A stretch of DNA of 64,000 nucleotides from SIG299 sp045531955 (lineage in GTDB: Bacteria; Bacillota; Clostridia; Lachnospirales; Lachnospiraceae). The translations under genes and the position numbers were made by a program. Below the pieces are notes generated by a model. That model did not search any database and was not told the origin of the DNA. It was given only the letters and a program-made list of their open reading frames with translations. Shown here piece after piece: positions 33,997-41,495 of the stretch (positions are counted from its first letter, which is position 1; each line of letters opens with the position of its first letter). The DNA lies in contig JAZSFC010000004.1 in NCBI GenBank assembly GCA_045531955.1, forward strand, positions 4,577 to 68,576, read 5' to 3'.

Positions 33997-34222
33997 ATGG
34001 GATGATTCCTTTCATAAACGGAGTTGGTTCTCCGGTAGTTTCTAATGGAAGTATGGACTAAAATTTGCAATTAAATTCATCGGAATTTATTTTATTTGTG
34101 ATTGAATTACATCGGGAAATGGAGTAAAATAGCTTTTAGAATGCGAAATTATGCCATAATGTATGGCAAGCGGAATAAAATAGTAATAAATCCGCGGCTT
34201 GCGGAGATGGAGGTACGAAGTT

Positions 34223-35284
34223 ATGGAAAAGAAAAATGTACTAGTATTATTCGGAGGAAGATCTTCGGAGCATGAAGTATCCTGTGTATCAGCTACCACA
34301 GTAATTTCCAATATGGATAGAGGGGCGTATGAAATTTTTGCAGTGGGCATTACCAAAGAAGGCCGCTGGGTTTTAGTAGACGGCACGGAAGAAATTCAGG
34401 ACGGAACCTGGATAAACAGTAAAAAGCAGGCGGTGCTTTCTCCGGATACTGTTGAGAAGGCGCTGTATGTGTTTGAAAACGATGAAATGAAGAAGATTAG
34501 AATAGATGTGGCTTTCCCTGTGCTTCACGGTTTAAACGGTGAGGACGGTACCGTACAGGGCTTATTTGAACTGGCAGGTATTCCGTACGTAGGCTGCGGC
34601 ATTTTGGCTTCTGCAGTTTCCATGGATAAGTTATATACCAAGATTATTGTAGATACCCTTGGTATTTCCCAGGCCCGCTATGTTGGTGTGTATAAGGACG
34701 AAATCAACGATGTTTCCGTATATGAAAAAATTGAAAAGACTTTAGGCTATCCGGTGTTTATCAAGCCATCCAATGCAGGATCTTCCCGCGGCGTATCCAA
34801 GGCTGCAAACAGAGAAGAATTAATTGCAGGTCTTGCAGAAGCGGCAAACCATGACCGTAAAATTTTAGTAGAGGAAACTATTTACGGCAGAGAGCTGGAA
34901 TGTGCCGTGCTTGGTGACGGTAAGGTGGATGCTTCCGGCATCGGTGAAGTTTTGGCTGCGGCAGAATTTTACGATTACGAAGCAAAGTATCATAATGCGG
35001 AGTCCAAAACCGTGATTTCTCCGGAGCTTCCGGAAGGTAAGGAAGAAGAAATCCGGGAAGCTGCAGTAAGAATTTTTAAAGCGGTGGACGGTCAGGGCTT
35101 ATCCCGCGTGGATTTCTTCCTGGAAAACGAAACGAACCGTGTGATTTTCAATGAAATCAATACATTGCCGGGATTTACTGCCATCAGCATGTATCCGATG
35201 CTTTGGGGTGCAAAGGGCATCGACAAGCCGGCACTAATCCACCGTCTGTTAGAGCTTGCCCATGTAAGAGAAATTAATTTGTAA
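34223..35284 (+). CDS. ddl: D-alanine--D-alanine ligase
   Basis: ATP-grasp enzyme making the D-Ala-D-Ala end of the peptidoglycan stem, 353 residues. N-terminal VLFGGRSSEHEVSCVSA, the Ser/Tyr omega-loop region SNAGSSRGVSKA, and the metal-binding FNEINTLPGFT are present. The frame is open slightly upstream, but GGAGG at 34209-34213 fixes the start at 34223. A vancomycin-resistant D-Ala-D-Lac ligase would differ in the omega loop; this looks like a normal Ddl. It is followed by murI, grouping two cell-wall precursor genes. Confidence 0.95.
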   Translation: MEKKNVLVLFGGRSSEHEVSCVSATTVISNMDRGAYEIFAVGITKEGRWVLVDGTEEIQDGTWINSKKQAVLSPDTVEKALYVFENDEMKKIRIDVAFPVLHGLNGEDGTVQGLFELAGIPYVGCGILASAVSMDKLYTKIIVDTLGISQARYVGVYKDEINDVSVYEKIEKTLGYPVFIKPSNAGSSRGVSKAANREELIAGLAEAANHDRKILVEETIYGRELECAVLGDGKVDASGIGEVLAAAEFYDYEAKYHNAESKTVISPELPEGKEEEIREAAVRIFKAVDGQGLSRVDFFLENETNRVIFNEINTLPGFTAISMYPMLWGAKGIDKPALIHRLLELAHVREINL

Positions 35285-35331
35285 GAAAGTGATTCCTTGC
35301 CGTACCATACGGCAGGCAGAAAGGAAACAGT

Positions 35332-36144
35332 ATGAATAACAATGCCCCAATCGGAGTGTTTGACTCCGGCGTTGGCGGATTAACCGTGGTAAAAGAAATT
35401 ATGCGGGCGCTGCCAAATGAATCCATTGTTTATTATGGCGACACGGCAAGAGTGCCTTACGGCAGCAAGTCGGCGGAAACCATTACGGCATATTCCAGAC
35501 AGATTGCAAAATTTTTAATGACCCAGGAGGTCAAAGCAATTGTAGTAGCCTGTAATACGGTCAGTGCTCTGGCGTTGGAAGTAATTAAAGAAGAATTTGA
35601 CGTGCCCTTTATCGGTGTGGTAAAACCGGGTGCAAAAATGGCGGCTCAGGCTACACAGAACAAAAGAATCGGTATTATTGCCACGGAAGGCACCATTCAA
35701 AGCGGCATTTATGAAACATTTTTAAAGACCACCAATCCGGAGGTAGAGGTGTTCGGTAAGGCCTGTCCGCTCTTTGTTCCTTTGGCGGAGGAGGGATGGC
35801 TTTCCGATGATGTAACAAAACAGGTAGCCGAGCGTTATTTGGCAGAGCTGAAGGAGAAACAGGTGGATGCACTGGTGCTTGGTTGCACTCACTATCCTTT
35901 GCTTCGCGGTGTAATCGGTGAGGTGATGGGGGAAGGAGTTACCCTGGTAAATCCCGCCTATGAAACAGCTAAGGAATTGTGCTATGTGCTGGAAGATAAC
36001 CATCTTTTAAGAGAAGCGGCTACTCCGCCGGTGCATAAGTTTTATGTCAGTGACGGTGCGGAAAAATTCCGCCGGTTTGCTAATTCCATTTTGCCGTGTG
36101 ACCATTTAGAGGTAGAAGATGTGGCAGTAAAAAGCTTTGAATAA
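35332..36144 (+). CDS. murI: Glutamate racemase MurI
   Basis: Makes D-glutamate for peptidoglycan. 270 residues; the start IGVFDSGVGGLTVV, the first catalytic Cys in VVACNTVSAL and the second in LGCTHYPLL are intact. The ATG follows GAAAGGAAAC. It is closely followed by the DUF1934 gene (13-bp gap), so ddl, murI, DUF1934 and the CE2 esterase probably form one transcript. Confidence 0.96.
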   Translation: MNNNAPIGVFDSGVGGLTVVKEIMRALPNESIVYYGDTARVPYGSKSAETITAYSRQIAKFLMTQEVKAIVVACNTVSALALEVIKEEFDVPFIGVVKPGAKMAAQATQNKRIGIIATEGTIQSGIYETFLKTTNPEVEVFGKACPLFVPLAEEGWLSDDVTKQVAERYLAELKEKQVDALVLGCTHYPLLRGVIGEVMGEGVTLVNPAYETAKELCYVLEDNHLLREAATPPVHKFYVSDGAEKFRRFANSILPCDHLEVEDVAVKSFE

Positions 36145-36156
36145 TTGGAGAAATAC

Positions 36157-36582
36157 ATGAAGAAAAATGTTGTAATTACGGTGCGGGGTTTGCAGCGTCA
36201 GGTGGCGGAGGATGAACCGGTAGAGGTAATCAGCGCCGGAACCTATTTAAGAAAAGATGACACCCATTACCTTTCCTATGAAGAAGCGGATGAGGACGGT
36301 AAACTTACAAAAAACCGCATTAAAGTCACACCGTCATCCGTTGAGATGATCAAGCAGGGGGGCATTACTACCCAAATGATTTTTGTAACAGGACAGAAGC
36401 ATTATGCCTGCTACGAAACGCCTTTTGGAGAACTGACCCTGGGCATGACTACAAAATCGGTAAATGTTACGGAAGAAGAAAATCAGATATCGGTGGCACT
36501 GCGTTACGACTTGGAAATAAACGATACCCATATGTCGGAATGTGAGCTGGATATTGAAGTAAAGGAGTGTATGGCAGGATGA
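36157..36582 (+). CDS. DUF1934 family beta-barrel protein (YwiB-like)
   Basis: A 141-residue cytoplasmic protein of the DUF1934/YwiB calycin-like family; function unknown. Recognised from the pattern of short strands with YLSYEEADEDG and the paired TPFGELTLGMTTKSV block. A TTG at 36145 is in frame, but GGAG just before 36157 supports that ATG. The stop overlaps the start of the next gene by 4 bp, implying coupled translation with the esterase. Confidence 0.85.
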   Translation: MKKNVVITVRGLQRQVAEDEPVEVISAGTYLRKDDTHYLSYEEADEDGKLTKNRIKVTPSSVEMIKQGGITTQMIFVTGQKHYACYETPFGELTLGMTTKSVNVTEEENQISVALRYDLEINDTHMSECELDIEVKECMAG

Positions 36583-37646
36583 ATATTTTAGAAAACAAAG
36601 CGGCGTACCGGCTGTCCGGAAGAACTACCCGGCAGGCTGGCGCATTATATCTTGGCTATTCGGCATCATTTTTGGAGTTTACCTTTAAGGGAACCAAAGC
36701 AGAAGCTGAATTGATAACCGACCGCCTGGATTGGGAAGAAAACACCCGTGCCTGGGTTGCCGTATTTGTAAACGGTGCAGAAACACCGGCACAACGGTTC
36801 CCGCTCACCAAAGAAAAAGAACGTTTTGTAATATATGAAAGTGCAGAAGCAAAGGAAGTTACCCTGCGGATTATGAAGTATTCCGAGGCTGCATTCGGTG
36901 CAGTCGGCATTTCCTGCCTTGATGTGGAAGGAGAAGTACTTCCGCCGCCTGTAGCAAAGAATAAGAAAATCGAAGTAATCGGTGATTCCATTACCTGCGG
37001 TTACGGTATCGAAGGCGTGGTAGATGTGGACACCTTTACCACAGCCCAGGAAAATCCGTGGAATGCTTACGGATGCCGTGTGGCAAGAGCTCTGGATGCG
37101 GAGTTTTCCTTAATCTCCTGGAGCGGAAACGGTATTATTTCCCATTATGTGGAGGAATCCGTCAATGAGCCCCGTAACGACGAAGCACTGATGCCGGAAC
37201 TGTATTATTATGAAGATTATTCTGCAGATTTCCGTCGCGGCAAAGCAAGAGCAGATTACATAAAGAGAGATTTCACGACGTATCAGCCACAGTTAATTAT
37301 CATTAACCTCGGTACCAACGACGGCAGCTACACCAGAAATATTCCTGCCCGTGACCGTGCCTTTGTCAACGGTTATGTGAAGTTCCTCCGTCAGGTCCGT
37401 GAAGTAAATCCGGATGCCAACATCCTTTGTACGGTAGGCGTTATGGCTACAGCCGCTAAGGATTTGGTAGGAGAAGCGGTAGCCCGCGTAAATGACTTTG
37501 GCGACAGCAAGGTTTTCTTTAAAGAAGCCTTTTTGCAAAATGGAGAAGTGGACGGTATCGGCGCCGACTGGCATCCAACGGAAAGCACCCAGAAGAAGCT
37601 TGCGGAGTATTTGGTGGAATTTATTAAAGAGAAGAATCTGATTTAA
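36579..37646 (+). CDS. SGNH esterase, carbohydrate esterase family 2-like
   Basis: Carbohydrate deacetylase of 355 residues with no signal peptide, thus probably cytoplasmic. An N-terminal jelly-roll (about 1-125) precedes an SGNH/GDSL domain with catalytic Ser137 in IGDSITCGYG, the GTND block and the Asp-His pair in DWHPTEST. This two-domain plan is that of CE2 enzymes, which remove acetyl groups from xylan or glucomannan oligosaccharides. It may act on sugars imported by the ABC system. The start overlaps the DUF1934 stop. Confidence 0.88.
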   Translation: MNILENKAAYRLSGRTTRQAGALYLGYSASFLEFTFKGTKAEAELITDRLDWEENTRAWVAVFVNGAETPAQRFPLTKEKERFVIYESAEAKEVTLRIMKYSEAAFGAVGISCLDVEGEVLPPPVAKNKKIEVIGDSITCGYGIEGVVDVDTFTTAQENPWNAYGCRVARALDAEFSLISWSGNGIISHYVEESVNEPRNDEALMPELYYYEDYSADFRRGKARADYIKRDFTTYQPQLIIINLGTNDGSYTRNIPARDRAFVNGYVKFLRQVREVNPDANILCTVGVMATAAKDLVGEAVARVNDFGDSKVFFKEAFLQNGEVDGIGADWHPTESTQKKLAEYLVEFIKEKNLI

Positions 37647-37687
37647 TCTGACTTGCTTTTATAAGATACATAAGGATAGTATAATCT

Positions 37688-37724
37688 AAAGCCTCAGCAT
37701 CCTATTTCCGGAAGCTGAGGCTTT
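37688..37724 (+). terminator. Terminator after the CE2 esterase gene
   Basis: AAAGCCTCAGC (37688-37698) pairs with GCTGAGGCTTT (37714-37724). The T-run is short, so termination may be partial; palindrome B follows. Confidence 0.7.
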
Positions 37725-37775
37725 CATGCAGTTATGGAAAATCCGGCAAAAAGGGCTGCAAATAACCTTCACAGG

Positions 37776-37993
37776 CAGAAATTGAAACATAGCAAAATAT
37801 ATAAAATAAATCCCTGACATAAAAATTATGCAAGGCGGACCCTTGAGCGACGTCGGTACTTAATGAGGTAATGCAACCAAAGGTTGCACGAATTTAGTAC
37901 CGCTACGTCGTGAGGGAGCGAGAGCGCGTCCGAATTGTATAATTTCTATGCCAGGGATTCTTTTACATACCCTATAGCATGTTTCAATTTCTG
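37776..37993. repeat. Long imperfect palindrome B (218 bp) between convergent genes
   Basis: CAGAAATTGAAACAT (37776-37790) is perfectly repeated in inverse at 37979-37993. Inside, AATCCCTG/CAGGGATT, ATAATT-type tracts, GCGGAC/GTCCG, GACGTCGGTACT/AGTACCGCTACGTC and finally GCAACC-AAA-GGTTGC (37873-37887) pair in order with small bulges, giving one long stem. It fills most of the gap between the terminator of the esterase gene and the next minus-strand gene. The sequence differs from palindromes A and C. It could be a mobile hairpin element, a structured RNA or an extended two-way terminator. Confidence 0.8.
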
Positions 37994-38002
37994 TTTATGA
38001 AT

Positions 38003-38461
38003 TTATTTTTCTTTCTTAGCCAGCTTTGCCTTTACCTTCTGCATGAAAGTCAGCTTCACAGGCTTTTCTGCAAGGCCGCCGCGCATACCCTTTACATCAA
38101 TGATGTAGATACCGTTCATAACAGCCTTAACTTCCTTCTTTACAGGAATTAAATCGTAGATTTTTGGTTCGCACATTAAGGACATAACCTTAGGACCAAT
38201 TTTAGCCTTAACTACCGGTACCTTGGAATTACGAAGGTACTTTGGTGTCTGCTCCAAAACAATGGCAGGGAATCCGGCTTCTTTCAACTTCATCTTCTTT
38301 TTGTCAATGACCAGAATAGAGTAGGTCTGTGCACCCACCATCATATCTGCCTGAGCCTTTTCCTGTTTTTTCTGCATCTTGCTGCCGAAAATATATAACG
38401 CAATCAGTGCTGCGGTTACAACCAAAACGATAACAAGTGTAACAATCATCCATGTTTCCAT
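38003..38461 (-). CDS. Single-pass membrane protein of unknown function
   Basis: I do not recognise this 152-residue protein. An N-terminal membrane anchor (about 5-27) is followed by a Gln/Lys-rich stalk and a cytoplasmic domain of about 100 residues rich in Lys, Ile and Val (TYSILVIDKKKMKLKEAGFP), ending in a strongly basic tail. The predicted isoelectric point is high. It may bind a nucleic acid, acidic lipid or wall polymer; none is shown. It lies about 70 bp after plsC on the same strand, and TTCCTCC upstream gives a good ribosome site. Confidence 0.72.
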   Translation of the reverse strand: METWMIVTLVIVLVVTAALIALYIFGSKMQKKQEKAQADMMVGAQTYSILVIDKKKMKLKEAGFPAIVLEQTPKYLRNSKVPVVKAKIGPKVMSLMCEPKIYDLIPVKKEVKAVMNGIYIIDVKGMRGGLAEKPVKLTFMQKVKAKLAKKEK

Positions 38462-38531
38462 AGAATTTCCTCCTTCCTTTGTTTCAAACTAAATTTCATT
38501 GTATAAAATTTCCGCATAAAATGCAAGCGGA

Positions 38532-39287
38532 TTATTTTTTCTTTTGGGAAGGGTTATTCACAAGATATTGCTCGTGGCCCTTTAACATTTCCGTGATAAC
38601 ATCGCGGCAATAAGCGCCCATACCTTTCCGCTCTTCCTTTGTCAGCTGGTCCGGATAAATCGGCATACCGTATTCGATAACACAGGTGGCTTTTTTTATC
38701 CATGGGGAAGAATTTTCAAAAACGTCATCCGTACCGGAAATGGCTACAGGAATAATCGGACAGTTTGTTTTATCCGCAATTTTTAAAGAGCCTTCCTTGA
38801 AAGGAAGCAATTCTTTACCCTGGTTTCTGGTTCCTTCCGGAGCGATAAAGATGGAGTACCCTTGCTTAACGCTGTCGATGCTGTCTAAAATTACTTTCAT
38901 GCCGGCGCGCATATCACTGCGGTCTAAGAACAGGCAGTTCACCAGCTCCATCCACCAGCTTAAGAAAGGAGCTTTTTTTATTTCGATTTTAGCTACAAAT
39001 CCCATGAGGTTCGGAACAGTGATGTATGCCATAGGAATATCTGCCAGACTGCGGTGATTGGAAACATATAGTACGGCGGTGTCCTTCGGAACATTTTCCA
39101 AACCAAGAACCACCCGCTTCATACCTGCCGGAAAGGTGACAAACCGGAAGCCCCACTGCACAAATTTCTGTGCGACTTTGGAAGAAAGCAGCCGGTTTTT
39201 TTTTCTAAGCAGGAGAAGTATCAGGTATGCCGGAAAGGTAACGATAAAAAACACTGCTAAAAATAAAAATACTAAAATGGTTCTCAT
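38532..39287 (-). CDS. plsC: 1-acyl-sn-glycerol-3-phosphate acyltransferase (PlsC)
   Basis: Makes phosphatidic acid from lysophosphatidic acid at the membrane. 251 residues with an N-terminal hydrophobic segment (about 4-28), the catalytic HX4D motif as NHRSLAD (His78, Asp83), and the acceptor-binding block APEGTRNQGKELLPFKEGS. The start overlaps the end of the upstream carboxypeptidase gene by 4 bp (ATGA on the minus strand), so translation is coupled. The grouping suggests envelope building. Confidence 0.93.
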   Translation of the reverse strand: MRTILVFLFLAVFFIVTFPAYLILLLLRKKNRLLSSKVAQKFVQWGFRFVTFPAGMKRVVLGLENVPKDTAVLYVSNHRSLADIPMAYITVPNLMGFVAKIEIKKAPFLSWWMELVNCLFLDRSDMRAGMKVILDSIDSVKQGYSIFIAPEGTRNQGKELLPFKEGSLKIADKTNCPIIPVAISGTDDVFENSSPWIKKATCVIEYGMPIYPDQLTKEERKGMGAYCRDVITEMLKGHEQYLVNNPSQKKK

Positions 39288-40882
39288 TCAAAGAAACCTC
39301 CTTCTATCCAGAAATCTTCCGGCAATACTTCTTCTGTTGGAAGAGGAAGCGTGTTATGCGGTACTTCATAGTACTGATATGGATATAGCGGAAGTCCGGT
39401 GGTACTGTCGGTAATGAATTCACCGGTCATTGGATTGATGTACGGTTCATAAAAAGCTACAGAACCGTCTTCGTGGAAGGTTAATTCTCCGTTTTCGTCA
39501 CGGACCGGAACTTTTTGGGTCAGGGAACCGGTTTCGGTAATCAGTTCCAGACCAAAGCCGTCCCTTTCCGGTTCGGTATAGAGGATGTTGCCTTCGATGT
39601 CTTTAGCTAAGGTACCGTCTGCATTCCAAAGCGGTTGCAGGTAAACCGGAGAACCGTTGTAGTCCAGCCACAAATTGCCTTCGGCATCAAAATACGGTTT
39701 GGTATAGAGAATATTGCCTTCTTCATCCAGTACATAACTGCCGTTTGCATCGTAAATCGGTTCGATGAAGAAAGCATTGCCGTTCGCCCGGAGAATATTG
39801 CCTTCCGCGTCCCGGATAAGTTCCTTTAAATGAGGAAGACCGGTTGCGTCGGAAAGCCAAATAGAACCGTCTTCTTTGTAAAGCAATTCGGAATCTAATG
39901 TTTTCGCATACAGAAGGTAAAACCGTTCGGTTTGCATATCAATTAACGGTCTGTCCTCCAGCTCTGCCAACGTATGGCTGGATGGAGAACCGTAATATTC
40001 TTCCAAAGTTAAATTATTGGTATATAAATAATAAGCCAGTGGTATACCCACGTAACGGATGTGCCAAGGCTCGTAGGCGTAGCCGGTGATATGTTCCTTG
40101 TCCTTCGGGTATCGGAGAATAAAGCCGAAACGCCAGCAGTTCTCCTTTAACCAGATGCCTTCCGGTGTGGAGGCGAAAGAGTTCTTTAAAGCAAACCCGA
40201 TGGATTTGGCGGATACGTCAATTGCCAGTCCTGTCTGATGCTCGCTGTTGCCAGGAGCAGCAGAATATAAATTGGTATGACGGATTCCTTTGTTAATTAA
40301 GTTAGCACCGTAAATGTCATACTGGCGGTCGTAGGAACGATAGCCGGAAACTCCGTAAATGGTGAGCCCTTCTTCGGCCAATGCGGCATTGTATAAATCT
40401 TCCAAAGCATCGGCAGCGACTTTCTTTAATTTGCGCTTGTCTAAAGTTTTGTCGCTGAATGCAAAAGCGATGTCCGGTACGACTAAATCATCCGGACGGT
40501 AAGCGTCGGTTAATGGGTAATCACGGTTAATAATAAAATCAAGGGTAGTAGTATCCGTATTTATTGCAACCGGGGCCGGCGGAACTGTAGGAATCGGAGT
40601 CGGCGTCGGGGTTGGTGTCGGTGTAGCCGTTGGTGTTGGCGTAGCGGTTGGAGTTGGTGTCGGAGTACCCGTGGCGGTTGGTGCTGCCGTTGGTGTGGCA
40701 GTAGTCGCAATGACAGGTTCCGTTCCGAGAAAATCAGCCGGAGTCGGAGTGGCAGCAGAGGAAATAGCCGGACCGGTAGTTGGGGTATTTGCCTTAGCAG
40801 TATCCGGTTCTCCGCAGCCAACCAGGCAACAGGCTGTTGCAAGCAGTAATATCATAAACATCACATTTCTTTTTTGTATCAT
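39284..40882 (-). CDS. VanY-like D,D-carboxypeptidase lipoprotein with 21-residue C-terminal repeats
   Basis: Surface lipoprotein of 532 residues. The lipobox is CCLVGC (Cys23), then a long Thr-Pro spacer (about 60-105) and an M15B/VanY peptidase domain (about 120-300) with zinc ligands in SEHQTGLAID (His215, Asp222) and EPWHIRY (His274). It should trim terminal D-alanine from wall stem peptides. From about residue 355 to 480 there are six tandem units of exactly 21 residues (consensus xxDAxGxxxxDxxGxxxYxxP), plus a longer seventh to about 508. That tail is not part of the usual family and may bind wall polymer. Confidence 0.9.
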   Translation of the reverse strand: MIQKRNVMFMILLLATACCLVGCGEPDTAKANTPTTGPAISSAATPTPADFLGTEPVIATTATPTAAPTATGTPTPTPTATPTPTATPTPTPTPTPIPTVPPAPVAINTDTTTLDFIINRDYPLTDAYRPDDLVVPDIAFAFSDKTLDKRKLKKVAADALEDLYNAALAEEGLTIYGVSGYRSYDRQYDIYGANLINKGIRHTNLYSAAPGNSEHQTGLAIDVSAKSIGFALKNSFASTPEGIWLKENCWRFGFILRYPKDKEHITGYAYEPWHIRYVGIPLAYYLYTNNLTLEEYYGSPSSHTLAELEDRPLIDMQTERFYLLYAKTLDSELLYKEDGSIWLSDATGLPHLKELIRDAEGNILRANGNAFFIEPIYDANGSYVLDEEGNILYTKPYFDAEGNLWLDYNGSPVYLQPLWNADGTLAKDIEGNILYTEPERDGFGLELITETGSLTQKVPVRDENGELTFHEDGSVAFYEPYINPMTGEFITDSTTGLPLYPYQYYEVPHNTLPLPTEEVLPEDFWIEGGFFE

Positions 40883-41017
40883 TTATATTCCTCGATTCTT
40901 TTATATATGAAAATCAACTATCTATATGTTATACCACAAAAATCGCAAATGTACAAATAAAAAAACTGAGAAGTTTCGTGGAAATTGCATAAATTAAGGA
41001 AAAATCCAAAATATCCG

Positions 41018-41046
41018 TTGACTTTCGGGAATTTTCGTTGTAATAT
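41018..41046 (+). promoter_or_regulatory. Sigma-A promoter of the ileS leader
   Basis: TTGACT (41018-41023) and TAATAT (41041-41046) are 17 bp apart, directly before the T-box stem I, so the leader would begin around 41053. Confidence 0.8.
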
Positions 41047-41063
41047 TGAGGAAATAAAACGTT

Positions 41064-41470
41064 GATGAAGACAGTAACCGTTTGAGGAAAGGCACAGCGA
41101 AGCCGGGACAGTGGGAGCCGGCAGCAAGTACCAAGCGGCGAATATCCCTTCTGAGTTGCGCTTCGAACAAGCTTAAGCTTTAGTAGTCTGCGACGGGTTC
41201 CACCGTTATATGGATAGGATATCAAATTTTGTTCAACAGTTTAGTCAGATTTAAAGATTTGTAAAATTCGAGTTCAAGCTTGTTTGAAAATGAGAATTTT
41301 GCAAATCTTTAAATGGGGCGCACGCCCATCAAGCGAGGTTTCGTTATGAAATAACGAAATCGAGCTTGACTGGCTAAACGTTGCTAACGGAATTTCGTAT
41401 GCGAATGGGTGGTATAACGAATTAGTAGGTGCTTTTCGTCCCGTTTCGCACGGGAGAAAGCACCTTTTTA
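41064..41470 (+). promoter_or_regulatory. T-box riboswitch leader of ileS, specifier AUC, with extra hairpins
   Basis: Stem I starts GATGAAGACAGTAACC with the AGTA motif, then CACAGCGAAGCCGGG, GTGGGAGCCGGC, and the specifier side CGAAT-ATC-CCTTCTGAG (AUC, 41144-41146). A conserved stem (GACGGGTTCCACCGTTA) follows. The T-box proper is GGGTGGTATAACGA (41407-41420), and the terminator AGGTGCTTTTCGTCCC / GGGAGAAAGCACCT with T5 is at 41427-41468. Between the conserved stem and the T-box lie about 190 nt holding a 20-bp hairpin (about 41252-41314), GGGCG-CAC-GCCC and a TTCGTTAT/ATAACGAA hairpin, far more than in the trp leader of this window. Confidence 0.93.
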
Positions 41471-41495
41471 AGTTATAACAATGGAGGTTGAAATC

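Noticed and set aside
33997..34222. Sigma-F promoter for spoIIR on the minus strand
   Set aside because: GGAGAACCAA resembles the -10 but fails at a fixed A, and no GYWTA lies at the right distance.
40600..40700. Short tandem repeat as a CRISPR-like array
   Set aside because: It is in-frame Thr-Pro coding of a linker with no spacers; no CRISPR array or cas gene is in the window.
40561..40842. 93-codon open frame on the minus strand, Leu/Arg/Gln-rich
   Set aside because: It is the alternative frame of the Thr-Pro linker of the VanY-like gene, a low-complexity shadow.
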